From the NCBI RefSeq assembly GCF_902459465.1, contig NC_047081.1, forward strand, positions 3,253,883-3,317,882: a stretch of 64,000 nt of DNA, read 5' to 3'. Made by a program: the position numbers and the translations under genes. Below, piece by piece: positions 12,334 through 21,599 of the stretch. The notes below the pieces were generated by a model. The model was not told the DNA's origin. It searched no databases and was given only the letters and a program-made list of their open reading frames with translations. Source of the DNA: Asterias rubens. Lineage: Eukaryota > Echinodermata > Asteroidea > Forcipulatida > Asteriidae. Position 1 is the first letter of the stretch; the number at the start of each line of letters is the position of its first letter.

Positions 12334-13088
12334 AAGCAAAATTGACTTGGCTTCCAAACAAGTCGTTCAAGTGAGTGCATCACTGCGCATGATTTTTGCT
12401 TGTATGTCGTCGACTGAATGTGCAGACTTGAACTTGCTCATCTAGTGTCCTTGTTGCAATAATGTGAAAACTGAAGCACATCTTCAAAGAAACTTCATTG
12501 GTCATGAGCAAGTGATTATTTCTGAATCTTTCAGCAAGTACTAAATTAACAATGTGGCCATGGCTTAATGTACCAAACTAGTTTCAAACCGAATGATGAA
12601 TGCTTTAACTTCCTTTAACCTTAGGCAAGCAACTTTTACTTCAGTAAGTAGAACTGTAAAATATACAAGGTCATGAAACGAGCCCAGTTTCAAACAAGCA
12701 AAAAAATATGCAAAGAAAGTATACTGCTCAGTGAAAGACCGCTACCAAGTGCACATTGTTTGTATCTGGTTCACTGTTTATACTTGTTTAAGAAATATTC
12801 TTCATGTAATAAAGGTATTATACACAATTGGTAGGAATAAAAACCATATTTCTTTAACATTTTAGTCTGTAAGCTAACCGATTATTTAGTTCATACCAGA
12901 ACCAATTCTTTTCTGTGAAACGAAGTCATATTCAAGAAAACTGAAAACCTAAAAAAATAAAAAAAGACAAAATACAAATACTGCTTGCCACAATTTTGCT
13001 CGCTCTCGCTCCTTTAAGGCCATGTCACACATGCATTTTGTCAGGCAACATTGAGGCAACCAACTGCACTCTATGCACCTAGCCAATG
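12334..13088. other. Gene-free stretch
   Basis: AT-rich sequence downstream of NME5. No gene seen. Confidence 0.4.
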
Positions 13089-13306
13089 GACCCTTCCCAT
13101 GAAATATGCTAATTACATTCACGCATGCGTCCAGACCCTGTTGGTTGGCAAACACCATAGAGTTGTGCACTAAGCAGACGCGCAATCGTGTCTGCGTCAC
13201 GCACCCATTAGCCGTGTACAAAACAGCGCGATGTTCCCCCATTTTGCCAACCAAAACGTTAGTGCGCACGCACTATGTGCAATTTACATATTTCATGGGA
13301 AGAGTC
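13089..13306. mobile_element. Palindromic MITE, TTCCCATGAAATATG ends
   Basis: GACCCTTCCCATGAAATATG at the left is matched by the inverse CATATTTCATGGGAAGAGTC at the right. The GC-rich interior has no frame of note. Confidence 0.65.
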
Positions 13307-13395
13307 TATTTGATAGCACAAGAGTCGTCCTTCTAGCCAAAAAACTCACTATCCCAAACAAAACTGAATTTCATTCTTGGAGATTGGCTGGAACA

Positions 13396-13701
13396 GGGCC
13401 CAGTTTTATGACTCTGCTTACGTAAGCAAAAACTTGTCGCTTATGGAAGCAGGGAGTTCTGCGCTTTTTCAAGCGAATATCACAGGTCAGCTGGGAATTT
13501 TGCTTGTGAGTGTGCGTACTCCTTGTTACTAGGCATTCTACGCTACAAGAAAAGCACAAAAATTCAGCGATTGCTGTGCAAGCCAAGCATGAGGATCATA
13601 AGCGCAGAATTCAATGGTTTGCAAAGCCATGAAATTGTGCCCTGTGTGAACATTGTCTTGTGTGACCATGGCATCCAGAAGCTTCATAAACTTGGGCCCA
13701 G
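13396..13701. repeat. Palindromic repeat, GGGCCCA...TGGGCCC family
   Basis: Begins GGGCCCAGTTTTATGACTCT and ends CTTCATAAACTTGGGCCC, an imperfect inverse. Related to copies at 4976, 28048 and 48996. It lies just 3' of the NME5 stop codon and may fall in its 3' UTR. Confidence 0.6.
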
Positions 13702-13771
13702 AACTCGGTGTCCTAAAGAGACTTGTCAACGTGAATGCTTAACGTTCTTGAATGTCTAAAATTCCAAAAGA

Positions 13772-16700
13772 TCACATTGGCTCGCTGACTTGATATTGCT
13801 CATCAATCCGAGGTTTATTTGGGTTGTTACTGATCAGCCAATCTGCAAGCCATGTCTGCAAGAAAAACATATACAAAAGAAATCTGCTATAAATATAGGC
13901 GGTTGAAACCCAAGTATTGTTCAAACCAAGTCATCCATAATCTATATGGTACAGAACACATCAGATTAATTTTGAGTACAGAATTGTATATTTGGTTTGT
14001 GGTTACACCATGTGTGTATCTACTTGCCACAAAGAGTTTATTCTTTAGAGAACTGTCTTGCTAAATATTCTACCACCGCGGAGTAGATTAATTGGATGTT
14101 CGTGAGACTTCTCAGTTCTGAAAAGAACTGTCCTGCTTTTTAACTTCTACCCGGGCGGAAGGAGTAATGAAATTGGCTGGGACTACTTCTTAACCTCATA
14201 GGATCGTAATTAACTGCACTACTGCGGAGTCAGTTCTTGGATTAGTCTCAACGTTTCGACTAGCTTGCTCTAGCCATCGTCAGGAGACTGGCAAATAGAT
14301 ACTCACATGGTGGTACCGCAAACCAAAATATATATTGATACCTCACCATGCAATGCCTCGAATCATATTTGAGTATAAAGTTATATGACAGGGAAGAATT
14401 GAGACGCTGCCGAGGATCTTGCCTGCCGGCGACATGATGATGTTATACAATGTGCTCTTCCCAGACATAACAATATTTGGGTTGAAGTTACTTGAAGGCC
14501 ATACTCTTTGTTGCCCTGGTCTTGGCCTTAGAAACAGACCTAGAATGTCATCCTTGAGAGTGCAAAGCCATTTTGGCACTACCATTGGAAAATCTTAAAG
14601 TCTATGGGAAACTATTTTAAGGGCACCAAGGCCAAGACATGGGGCAACAGAGGACATGGCCTTCGTGGTCTCCGTCTTATTACACGCTTGCTTGATACCC
14701 CTTCAGAAAATTCCCACAGACTTTGAGATTTTTGTGCCCTTTACAAAATGAAAATGGCCTTGCCCTCTTTAAGAGGAAATTCCAGGCCTGCATCGTCGAA
14801 ATCAACACTTAAACATAAATTTCTCCTCAACAGTTTTGAAAATGTTGAATGTCAGTTAGGGTCACTGGACTCAAAATAATTGTTAGCAAGAAACTCACTT
14901 GGTAACAAACAATGGAGAGCTGTTGATAATATAAAGCATTGTGAGGAACGGCTCCCTCTAAAGTAATGTAGTTTTTGAGAAAGTAATTTTCCACTAAAAT
15001 ATTTGAATTTGATTTTGAGACCTCAGAATTAGATATTGTGGTCCTGAAAGCACACAACTACGTGTGACAAGGGTGTTTTTTCTTCCATTATTTCCCAACT
15101 GCGACGATTAATGGAGGTCAAACTTTCACAGGTTTGTTATTTTGTGCACATGTTCAGATACACCAAGAGAGAAGACTGGTCTTTGACAATAGACCGATCC
15201 AGTAGGCTCCGCCCACAACGCACGTGTGAGCAAGAACACGTGGGGCTCTCCAATGCCTTTCTGCACAACTCTGCCGCGCGCGCCAAGCATACGCGCACGC
15301 ATGTCGGACCTTAGTGTCGGACCTTCGTTGCGTTGTGATTGGTCAATACGCAATGGGGCGGAGCTTAATGGATCGGTCTATTACCAAAGGGGTCCAGTGT
15401 CTTTTATCAAGAGAAAACATGAACGTATTCACAAAATAAACTAAATCTTACCACAGGATCCTCAGGTTTCTGTTTACAAAGTTCCGTCAAACCTCTGAGA
15501 AGGGTCGGGTTGACAACTTTTGCCAGGTAGTCCTTGGCTGCTTGGCCAGCTGGTATTGGCTCAACGATGCCTTCAAAACAACAGTATAAGAACAGATGTA
15601 AGACGAAGGATGTGTTGGAAGACGGTTATTTTTTTCACAGTGTAGGTTTCAAAAGGAGAAAGAAAGTATATGGTCATGGCCAGATGGTATTGGCTTAACG
15701 ATGCCTTTAAAAGAACAGTATAAGAACAGATGTAAGATGTAGGATGTTTTGGAAGACGGTTATTCTTTTAACAGTGTAGGTTTCAAAAGGTAAAAGGTAT
15801 ACGGTCATGGCCAGATGGTATTGGCTTTAACGATGCGTTAAAAAGAACAGTATAAGAACAGATGTAAGACGTAGGATGTTTTGGAAGACGGTTATTTTTT
15901 TCACAGTGTAGGTTTCAAAAGGAGAAAGACAGTATACGATCATGGCCAGATGGTATTGGCTTAACGATGCCTTCAAAAGAACAGTATAAGAACAGATGTA
16001 AGATGTAGGATGTTTTGGAAGACGGTTATTCTTTTAACAGTGTAGGTTTCAAAAGGTAAAAGGTATACGGTCATGGCCAGATGGTATTGGCTAAACAATG
16101 CCTTTAAAAGAATAATAAATCAGATGTTAAACAAAGGTAGTGTTGGAAGACTTGATTTCTTTTAACAGTGTGGGCTTTCCAGAGAAATAAAACTGGATCA
16201 ATTTTATAACACATTACTTATAAACGCATAACAAGCACATATCTGTCTCAATAGACACACCCAAGGCGCAAACAAAAATTGATATAACATTTAACAGAAA
16301 CTTGAAACTGATTTAGTAAGAACACTTGAATAAATATGTCTTTAGTCCGGTCTTGAAGCATTGAAGGGAGGTTGCAGTAGAAATATCTCTTACAGTCGCA
16401 AGGTTTCTTTAGCAGGTGGTCGAGTTGCAGGTTAAATAATGAAGCCATAAAACGACGATTTATTAGATTCCAGAAAAATCAGACAAAAATGTTAACTTAC
16501 TATCTGTGAACATAAATCTGATCTCTCTTTCGGCGCTGAACTGACTGTCACTTCCATGCACTGCGTTCTTCTGATCATCTGTGCCATACAACGCTCGAAT
16601 ACTAAGGAGAAGAACAGAAAGAAAAGCTTAGAATCAATTCTGAAATGGCGTCCCATTGTCAAATCTAAATGTAATTTTAAATTGGAACAAAAACCTGCGA

Positions 16701-18984
16701 ATAATCAAATAAAAAAAATTAAATATGAAAAATGCAGGAAAGTTTTTCTACTTATGATTTATTTAACATCCTCAAAAGATCTTTCCTCGATATTTAGTGA
16801 GCTCATTTGGATTAAATTGATGCGGGCAGATTACCGAGAAAATAAACCGTGTACAAAAGATGCAAGCTTTACGCGTGTGATCTAGGCTGGTGAAAGGTCA
16901 CCTGATTTTCTGCCCCGATTAAACTGACCTGGTCAATCTTCCTGGGCACCTTTTGCTCGGTTAAACTACCAACAGTAATTAACCCACACCGCATAGGTAT
17001 GTTACTGTGAGGAAAGTTAGGTGGGCTGTTCGAACTGGACTTGAAAGTGGTAAGTTACCTACTGGCTCGGTTCATTTACCGAAATTAAGTCCAGTGCAAA
17101 CAGGGCTTTCTAATTAGTCACTCACCTGTCTGGATGTGTCTCGCGTGCTTTGTTTGTGTTGGTCGGACCACACAGCTCCCTCCAGCATGCAATTGCACTC
17201 TCTCTGGCCAACACCATTGCCATGATCGGACCACTGCTCATGTACGCAACCAACGATGGGAAAAACATCTTGCCATAATGTTCAGCATAGAAATCACTCG
17301 TTTGTTCTGGAGTCAGATGCACACGCCGTTTCTATGATAAGAGGTAAAGATCAATATTATAAAACTAATTGATTTTGACACATTAACATGGGTTCTGGAA
17401 TGCACTAATTTACGGTCGCACTAAATACCGACAACTCACGACAACTCACGACAACAATTTTTAAATGCACTTTAACAGAACATTTGAACGAAATTGAACC
17501 GTTAAATATGTGCACAAGAGTCATGTGCATCTAAATCATCTTCAAACTGTTGAAAAAGTTGTATTTTTAACTGTAAAAAATGTGTTTTTTACCCCGAATT
17601 TAGTAAAGAACGGAAATATTCGCCATGTTGTCGTTCGACGTACTTTGACGATTCTATTACACTGCAGGGGGCAGGGGAAATTTCTAAGGCCTGAGTTGTA
17701 TTTTTTTCTTTTTGGTTTTAGCTTGTGTTTTTTTTTTCTTGTTAATAACTAAGCCGCCACTCTGGAATTCGAAGTTAAAAGGGGAGGTTTAAATATAATA
17801 TTTTTAAAACTCCATGAGAGGCACATAAAATGGTAAATAATCATCTTGCATATTGCATCACCCCTGTGGTGTAATAGCATCGACCGAGTTGACTTGGAAC
17901 CGAGTTGACTTGGGACCGAGTTGACTGGGACCGAGTTGACTTGGGACCGAGTTGGGTGTCACTATTTACCGGAAAACACCAGAAAATACCGGAAAATACC
18001 GGAAAACTACCGGAAAACACCGGAAAACACCGGAAAACTACCGGAAAACTACCGGAAAACTACCGGAAAACACCGGAAAACACCGAAAAAACTACCGGAA
18101 AACACCAGAAATTACCGGAAAATACCGGAAAACTACCGGGAAATACCGGAAAATACCTGAATAACAGCGCCGAAACACGACAGAGCCGCCAGCGGGGGTA
18201 GCTAAACACAGGAATACGTATACGAAGAACTGAGGAATAATTAAACTTATCACAGTCCTTCCTTTATCTGTCTCTATTTTCAGTGGAGTTTATAAAAAAA
18301 ACGTACAACTTTAATGTAAGAAGTTGCGTCGGCATTACTTTTTGTGTACGTTCATAGAGAACGCTGGCTGCTCTGTCGTGTTTCGGCGCTGTTATTCAGG
18401 TATTTTCTGTTGTTTTTTTGGTATTTTCCGGTAATTTCTGGTGTTTTCCGGTAGTTTTCTGGTGTTTTCCGGTATTTTCCGGTAATTTCTGGTGTTTTCC
18501 GGTAGTTTTCTGGTGTTTTCCGGTAGTTTTCCGGTAGTTTTCCGGTGTTTTCCGGTATTTTCTGGTGTTTTCCGGTAAATAGTGACACCGGACCGAGTTG
18601 ACTCATAAGCAACGAACGCACCCAATGTTTGAATAACTTTTTGCTGTTTTATTTTTAGCTCAGCAGCTCTTCCTTCAAGTTCATGTCATTATTTTGTTAC
18701 TGTTTGGTTGAATGGTTGGGGATAGTGAATCTGTACATTTGTAGGGCATTTTTAAAGTGGACCCTAGGGGCCCTACACATACGCCAGATTTAGTCAGAAT
18801 TATGTCAAAATTATGTCAAAAAACTCTGTTATCCACAAACAAAACTTACCTGCAAAATGGTGAATCCCGATTGTATAATTATTTCTTCGATTTCTTCCGC
18901 TTTGTCTATCGCTTCCGGTTTGACAAGAGCCAATGTTCGCTCCACAAATATCTGAGGAGGATCCATTTGTTCTGATTCAGGCAT
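13772..18984 (-). CDS. NME5: NME5, nucleoside diphosphate kinase homologue 5 (five exons, complete)
   Basis: Minus-strand exons 18984-18850, 17331-17126, 16601-16501, 15570-15452 and 13855-13772 join in phases 0, 2, 1, 0 to give 214 residues, against about 212 in vertebrates. The NDK fold starts with PQIFVERTLALVKPEAI (residues 10-26) and includes YGKMFFPSLVAYMSSGP. It carries the active-site block NAVHGSDS with His129. The C-terminal part, from about residue 163 (TLLRGLTELCKQKPEDP, then WLADWLISNNPNKP), is the DPY-30-like motif specific to NME5. In vertebrates NME5 is a ciliary/flagellar protein linked to the axonemal radial spoke. The start codon is the only ATG that gives the conserved N-terminus. 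Intron 1 (17332-18849) holds a large foldback repeat; the exon 3 to exon 4 intron (15571-16500) holds an array built from exon 4; the last intron holds a nested MITE and Penelope fragments. Confidence 0.95.
13987..14290 (-). mobile_element. Penelope-like element fragment with hammerhead-like motif
   Basis: Homologous to 19621-19734, 23434-23677 and 44301-44600 (shared blocks GTGTGTATCTACTTGCCA and GAAAAGAACTGTCCTGCTTT). The end carries a hammerhead-like motif on the minus strand, as known for Penelope-like retroelement long terminal sequences. No reverse transcriptase is present. It lies in the last NME5 intron. Confidence 0.65.
14245..14288 (-). ncRNA. Hammerhead-like ribozyme motif lacking stem III
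   Basis: Minus strand: stem I GTCTC, core CTGACGA, one extra T, stem II GGCTAG-loop-CTAGTC, core GAAA, then CGTT and stem I GAGAC. Stem III is absent; AACGTT is self-complementary and could form it between two molecules. The extra T before stem II departs from the canonical fold. Confidence 0.6.
14289..14360 (-). mobile_element. Inverted 5' piece of the Penelope-like repeat
   Basis: CTGGCAAATAGATACTCACA through CTCACCATGCAATGCCTC is the reverse complement of the start of the copy at 19621, so a head piece is inverted directly after the copy at 13987-14290. Confidence 0.6.
14361..14860. other. Intronic stretch without recognised element
   Basis: Part of the last NME5 intron. No coding exon seen; some sequence may belong to the Penelope-like element. 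Confidence 0.35.
14861..15404 (-). mobile_element. MITE family A interrupted by another MITE
   Basis: Family-A sequence runs from GTCACTGGACTCAAAATAAT to TTTGACAAT, breaks at 15190 and resumes at 15380 with ATTACCAAAGGGGTCCAGTG. The element ends 47 bp from the exon 4 splice donor of NME5. Confidence 0.75.
15191..15379. mobile_element. Small GC-rich MITE nested in family A
   Basis: 189 bp with ends AGACCGATCCAGTAGGCTCC and the inverse GGGCGGAGC...GGATCGGTCT. Removing it and one AT dinucleotide restores the family-A consensus TTTGACAATTACC, so the target duplication is AT. Confidence 0.8.
15544..16185 (-). repeat. Tandem array of about 131/135-bp units derived from NME5 exon 4
   Basis: Five units start at 15544, 15678, 15809, 15944 and 16075. 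The first overlaps the real exon 4 acceptor and its first 27 coding bases; the others repeat that segment with substitutions inside the intron. Spacings alternate (134, 131, 135, 131), and matching variants alternate with them, so the array grew as dimers. Confidence 0.85.
17882..17957. repeat. 16-bp tandem repeat GACCGAGTTGACTTGG
   Basis: About five near-identical units directly before the left arm of the foldback repeat. A further GACCGAGTTGACT lies just outside the right arm at 18591-18603. Confidence 0.85.
17957..18587. repeat. Large foldback: inverted arms made of a 10-11 bp minisatellite
   Basis: Left arm 17957-18195 and right arm 18361-18587 are inverted copies. Each is built mainly of tandem TACCGGAAAAC / ACCGGAAAAC units and bounded by CGCCGAAACACGACAGAGC inside and TGTCACTATTTACCGG outside. 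The loop is about 165 bp. It lies in NME5 intron 1, so it is transcribed and should fold into a long hairpin. Open frames in the arms are by-products of the repeat. Confidence 0.85.
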
Positions 18985-19576
18985 TATATTACTCGATTAT
19001 AACTGTAAAAAGTGAATAAAGTAACGTACAAAAACCCAAAATGTTATCAATGTGGATACGTTGTTTTCTGCTGCGAGAGTGCACGTACACAACGTTGTTG
19101 CTATGTATATATAGTCTGGTAACAAAACAAGATTACTGTTGTCTAATCCTTGTAGAAGGTTGGTGTTCTCTCCAGTTGCTACTAAAAAACGTCTGGTTCG
19201 GAAATTTTTGTGAGGTTGAATGGGGCAACTGGAAAGAAGAGTCCGTAACCAGATAACAATGTAAACAGCGCCCTCGATCGGTTAACGTGATTTAACATAG
19301 CTAAAACTTATTTAATTTTCGGTCTGTCCCATACACCGTACCAGCTTTGCTTTTAAGATAATGTTGTCTCCTTATTGGTGATCTATGCAATAAGAACTCA
19401 CTCCGAACGAAAAGTCCCCTCAATCCGCTTTAGATATTAACAGGTAGTGCCGGCAGATGTTCACCCTTCTCCACCCAGCAGAGTTGTTTTCACAACTCAA
19501 AAGTCTCCCAATTCCCCTAAAAAATACCGTTAGCAAAATATGCAAGAAAAGTTCTAAACAGAACATCATCAACCTG
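18985..19576. other. NME5 upstream region
   Basis: No coding exon. It should contain the NME5 promoter. GTAACCAGATAAC at 19245-19257 is an imperfect RFX X-box-like match; no TATA box is evident. Confidence 0.4.
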
Positions 19577-19620
19577 CTTAATCTGTATTGGTTTTCGGTA
19601 ACAACGTGTATATATATATA

Positions 19621-19734
19621 GGATTTGAGGCATTGAATGGTGAGGTATCAATGTATATTTGGTTTGCGGTAACACCATGTGTGTATCTACTTGCCAGGTA
19701 GAGTTGTTCTTGGAGAACTGTCTTGCTTTATTAG
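19621..19734. mobile_element. Penelope-like fragment, 5' part
   Basis: Matches the other copies from TTTGGTTTGCGGTAACACCA to CTGTCTTGCTTTATT, where the SINE interrupts it. Confidence 0.6.
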
Positions 19735-19739
19735 TGGAA

Positions 19740-20139
19740 GTGTCGTGGCCGAGCGGTTAAGAGCACCGAATTCAAACTCTGGTGTTTCTGATCAGCAGAG
19801 TGTGGGTTCGAATCGCCAGCCGTGACACCTGTGTCCTTAAGCAAGACACATTACCATTGCTTCGTCCTTCGGATGGGACGTAAAGCCGTTGGTCCCATGT
19901 GTTGTTTAAACGCATGTAAAAGAACCCAGTGCACTTGTCGAAAAGAGAAGGGGTTCGCCCCGGTGTTCCTGGCTGGATTGGCAGTATATTGCGCCACAGC
20001 ACCTTGTAAACCATTACATTGTGCTTAAGGATTAGGTCTTATATTATCTCAAAAATCGCCCCCACTCCTTGCAGTAATAATACCTGGCGCTTTGTATCCT
20101 TTGGCAAAAGGCGCGTTATAAATACGGTTATTATTATTA
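19740..20139 (+). mobile_element. SINE family 1, tRNA-Ser/Leu-derived, full length
   Basis: The head has an A-box-like GTGGCCGAGCGGTTAAGAGC, a long variable region and B box GGTTCGAATC, then a conserved body (TCCTTCGGATGGGACGTAAA). It ends GGCGCGTTATAAATACGG plus an ATT-repeat tail. The body and tail mark it as a SINE, not a tRNA gene. Antisense copies lie at 28990, 46021, 46858 and 47148. Confidence 0.85.
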
Positions 20140-20503
20140 AACGTGTATATACCTGATGTTATAGCAAGTATAAAATACGTGTCGTTACCGAAAATCAATA
20201 CAGATTAAGATTATTGTTTTTGTATTATGCATAGGTTTTGTCGTTTTAAAGATATGTTCAAGGAAGGTTGATAAAGTTATCAATCATAAAGAGATCCCCC
20301 ACGGGGTGAGGAAGGCAACAAGCCGGGCAAAGAGCCTTTCACCCAGTCTCGCCTCCGGCAAGGGGAACACATTTTGCGGGATCTTTACAACGGAGCCAAT
20401 TCTCACACAAAAAAAAGGTTTAAAAAAAAAAGGTTTGCAGCTGTAAGTATTTTGCAAACATTTTTAAAGCATTTAAGCTTGATTTTAGATAGGTAAGCTA
20501 TTT

Positions 20504-20874
20504 AAAGCCATTGGACCCTTTCGGTTCAGAAAAAAAAATTAAAGTTCACAGATTTACAAATAACTTACGGGGTTTACAGAAGGCAATGGTGAAGTCTTCT
20601 CTTGAAATATTATTCCATGAAATGCTTTACCTTTTGAGAAAACAGCAAAACAATATAAATTCTCGTTAACGAGAATTACGGATTTATTTTAAACACATGT
20701 CATGACACGGCGAAAAGCGCGGAAACAAGGGTGGGATTTTCCGTTGTTTTCTCCTGACTCCGATGACCGATTGAGTCTAAATTTTCACAGGTTTGTTATT
20801 TTGATATAGAAGTTGTGGTACTACAAGGGTTGGGCCTTGGAAAACGCTGTTTACCGAAAGGGTCCAATGGCTTT
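20504..20874. mobile_element. MITE family C in a TTAA target, beside its empty site
   Basis: Ends AAAGCCATTGGACCCTTTCG and the inverse CGAAAGGGTCCAATGGCTTT. The flanks TAGGTAAGCTATTTAA and TTAATGATCAATTAATATT reappear fused as TAGGTAAGCTATTTAATGAT at 20958, an unoccupied copy of the same site. Confidence 0.9.
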
Positions 20875-21050
20875 AATGATCAATTAATATTAATAGGCGG
20901 ATCTGTGAAACTTGCTGGTACGTTTGGTCATTCTCACGTGAGTTTTATTACTGAGGGTAGGTAAGCTATTTAATGATCAATTAATATTTATAGGCGGATC
21001 TGTGAAACTTGCTGGTACGTTTGGTCATTCTCACGCGAGTTTTATTACTG
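20875..21050. repeat. Local direct duplication (about 94-bp offset)
   Basis: TAGGCGGATCTGTGAAACTT through TTTTATTACTGAGG occurs twice, around 20893 and 20990. The second copy carries the empty TTAA target of the family-C MITE. Confidence 0.85.
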
Positions 21051-21073
21051 AGGCTACTGTTAATTTTTGTTTG

Positions 21074-21328
21074 TTTGCAGTACCCGCTGCTAAACATAGG
21101 ATTCGAACTGCCTCTAGCTACCGGGCAATCTCGGTGGTCTAGTTGGTAAGACACTGCTCTAGAATTACAAGGGTCGTGGGTTCGAATCCCACCGAGTAAA
21201 ATGCCTGTGATTTTGTTCACAGGACTCGGGGAAAGTACCGAGTATACAGTGCTACACACATCGGTGTATATGGGTAAAACCAAAAATTAATATTCTTTAT
21301 CCCGATGCAAATTTAACATCTATTAAAT
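21074..21328 (+). mobile_element. SINE family 2, tRNA-derived, first of two tandem copies
   Basis: A-box-like TGGTCTAGTTGGTAAGACAC, T arm GTGGGTTCGAATCCCAC with a perfect five-bp stem, and pairing CTCGG/CCGAG ends. A conserved body follows (CACAGGACTCGGGGAAAGTA). Not scored as a functional tRNA because the anticodon arm does not fold and the body repeats. Confidence 0.75.
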
Positions 21329-21329
21329 C

Positions 21330-21587
21330 GTTTGCAGTACCCGCTGCTAAACATAGGATTCGAACTGCCTCTAGCTACCGGGCAATCTCGGTGGTCTAGT
21401 TGGTAAGACACTGCTCTAGAATTGCAAGGGTCGTGGGTTCGAATCCCACCCGAGTAAAAATGGCTGTGATTTTTTTCACAGGACTCGGGGAAAGTACTGA
21501 GTATACAGTGCTACACACATCGGTGTATATGGGTAAAACCAAAAATAATTAATATTCTTTATCCCGATGCAAATTTAACATCTATTA
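21330..21587 (+). mobile_element. SINE family 2, second tandem copy
   Basis: Nearly identical to the copy at 21074, including upstream TTTGCAGTACCCGCTGCTAA. The pair is flanked by GAGGCTACTGTT at 21050-21061 and 21588-21599, which may be the target duplication of the dimer. Confidence 0.75.
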
Positions 21588-21599
21588 GAGGCTACTGTT

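Larger units (their letters stand above)
19577..20210. mobile_element. TIR element containing a Penelope fragment and a SINE
   Basis: CTTAATCTGTATTGGTTTTC at 19577 and its inverse GAAAATCAATACAGATTAAG near 20190-20209 bracket the region. Inside are a truncated Penelope-like copy (19621-19734) and a complete tRNA-derived SINE (19740-20139). Confidence 0.6.

Noticed and set aside
17905-18201. Protein-coding frame rich in GKHRK/TTGK/PENT repeats (and its inverse at 18352-18621)
   Set aside because: It is open in several frames and on both strands only because the DNA is an 11-bp minisatellite.
19741-19828. Functional tRNA-Ser/Leu gene
   Set aside because: A and B boxes are present, but it continues into a conserved SINE body with an ATT tail and has antisense copies elsewhere in the window.
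21126-21197. Functional tRNA gene
   Set aside because: The acceptor and T arms pair, but the anticodon arm does not, and the unit is part of a longer duplicated SINE.
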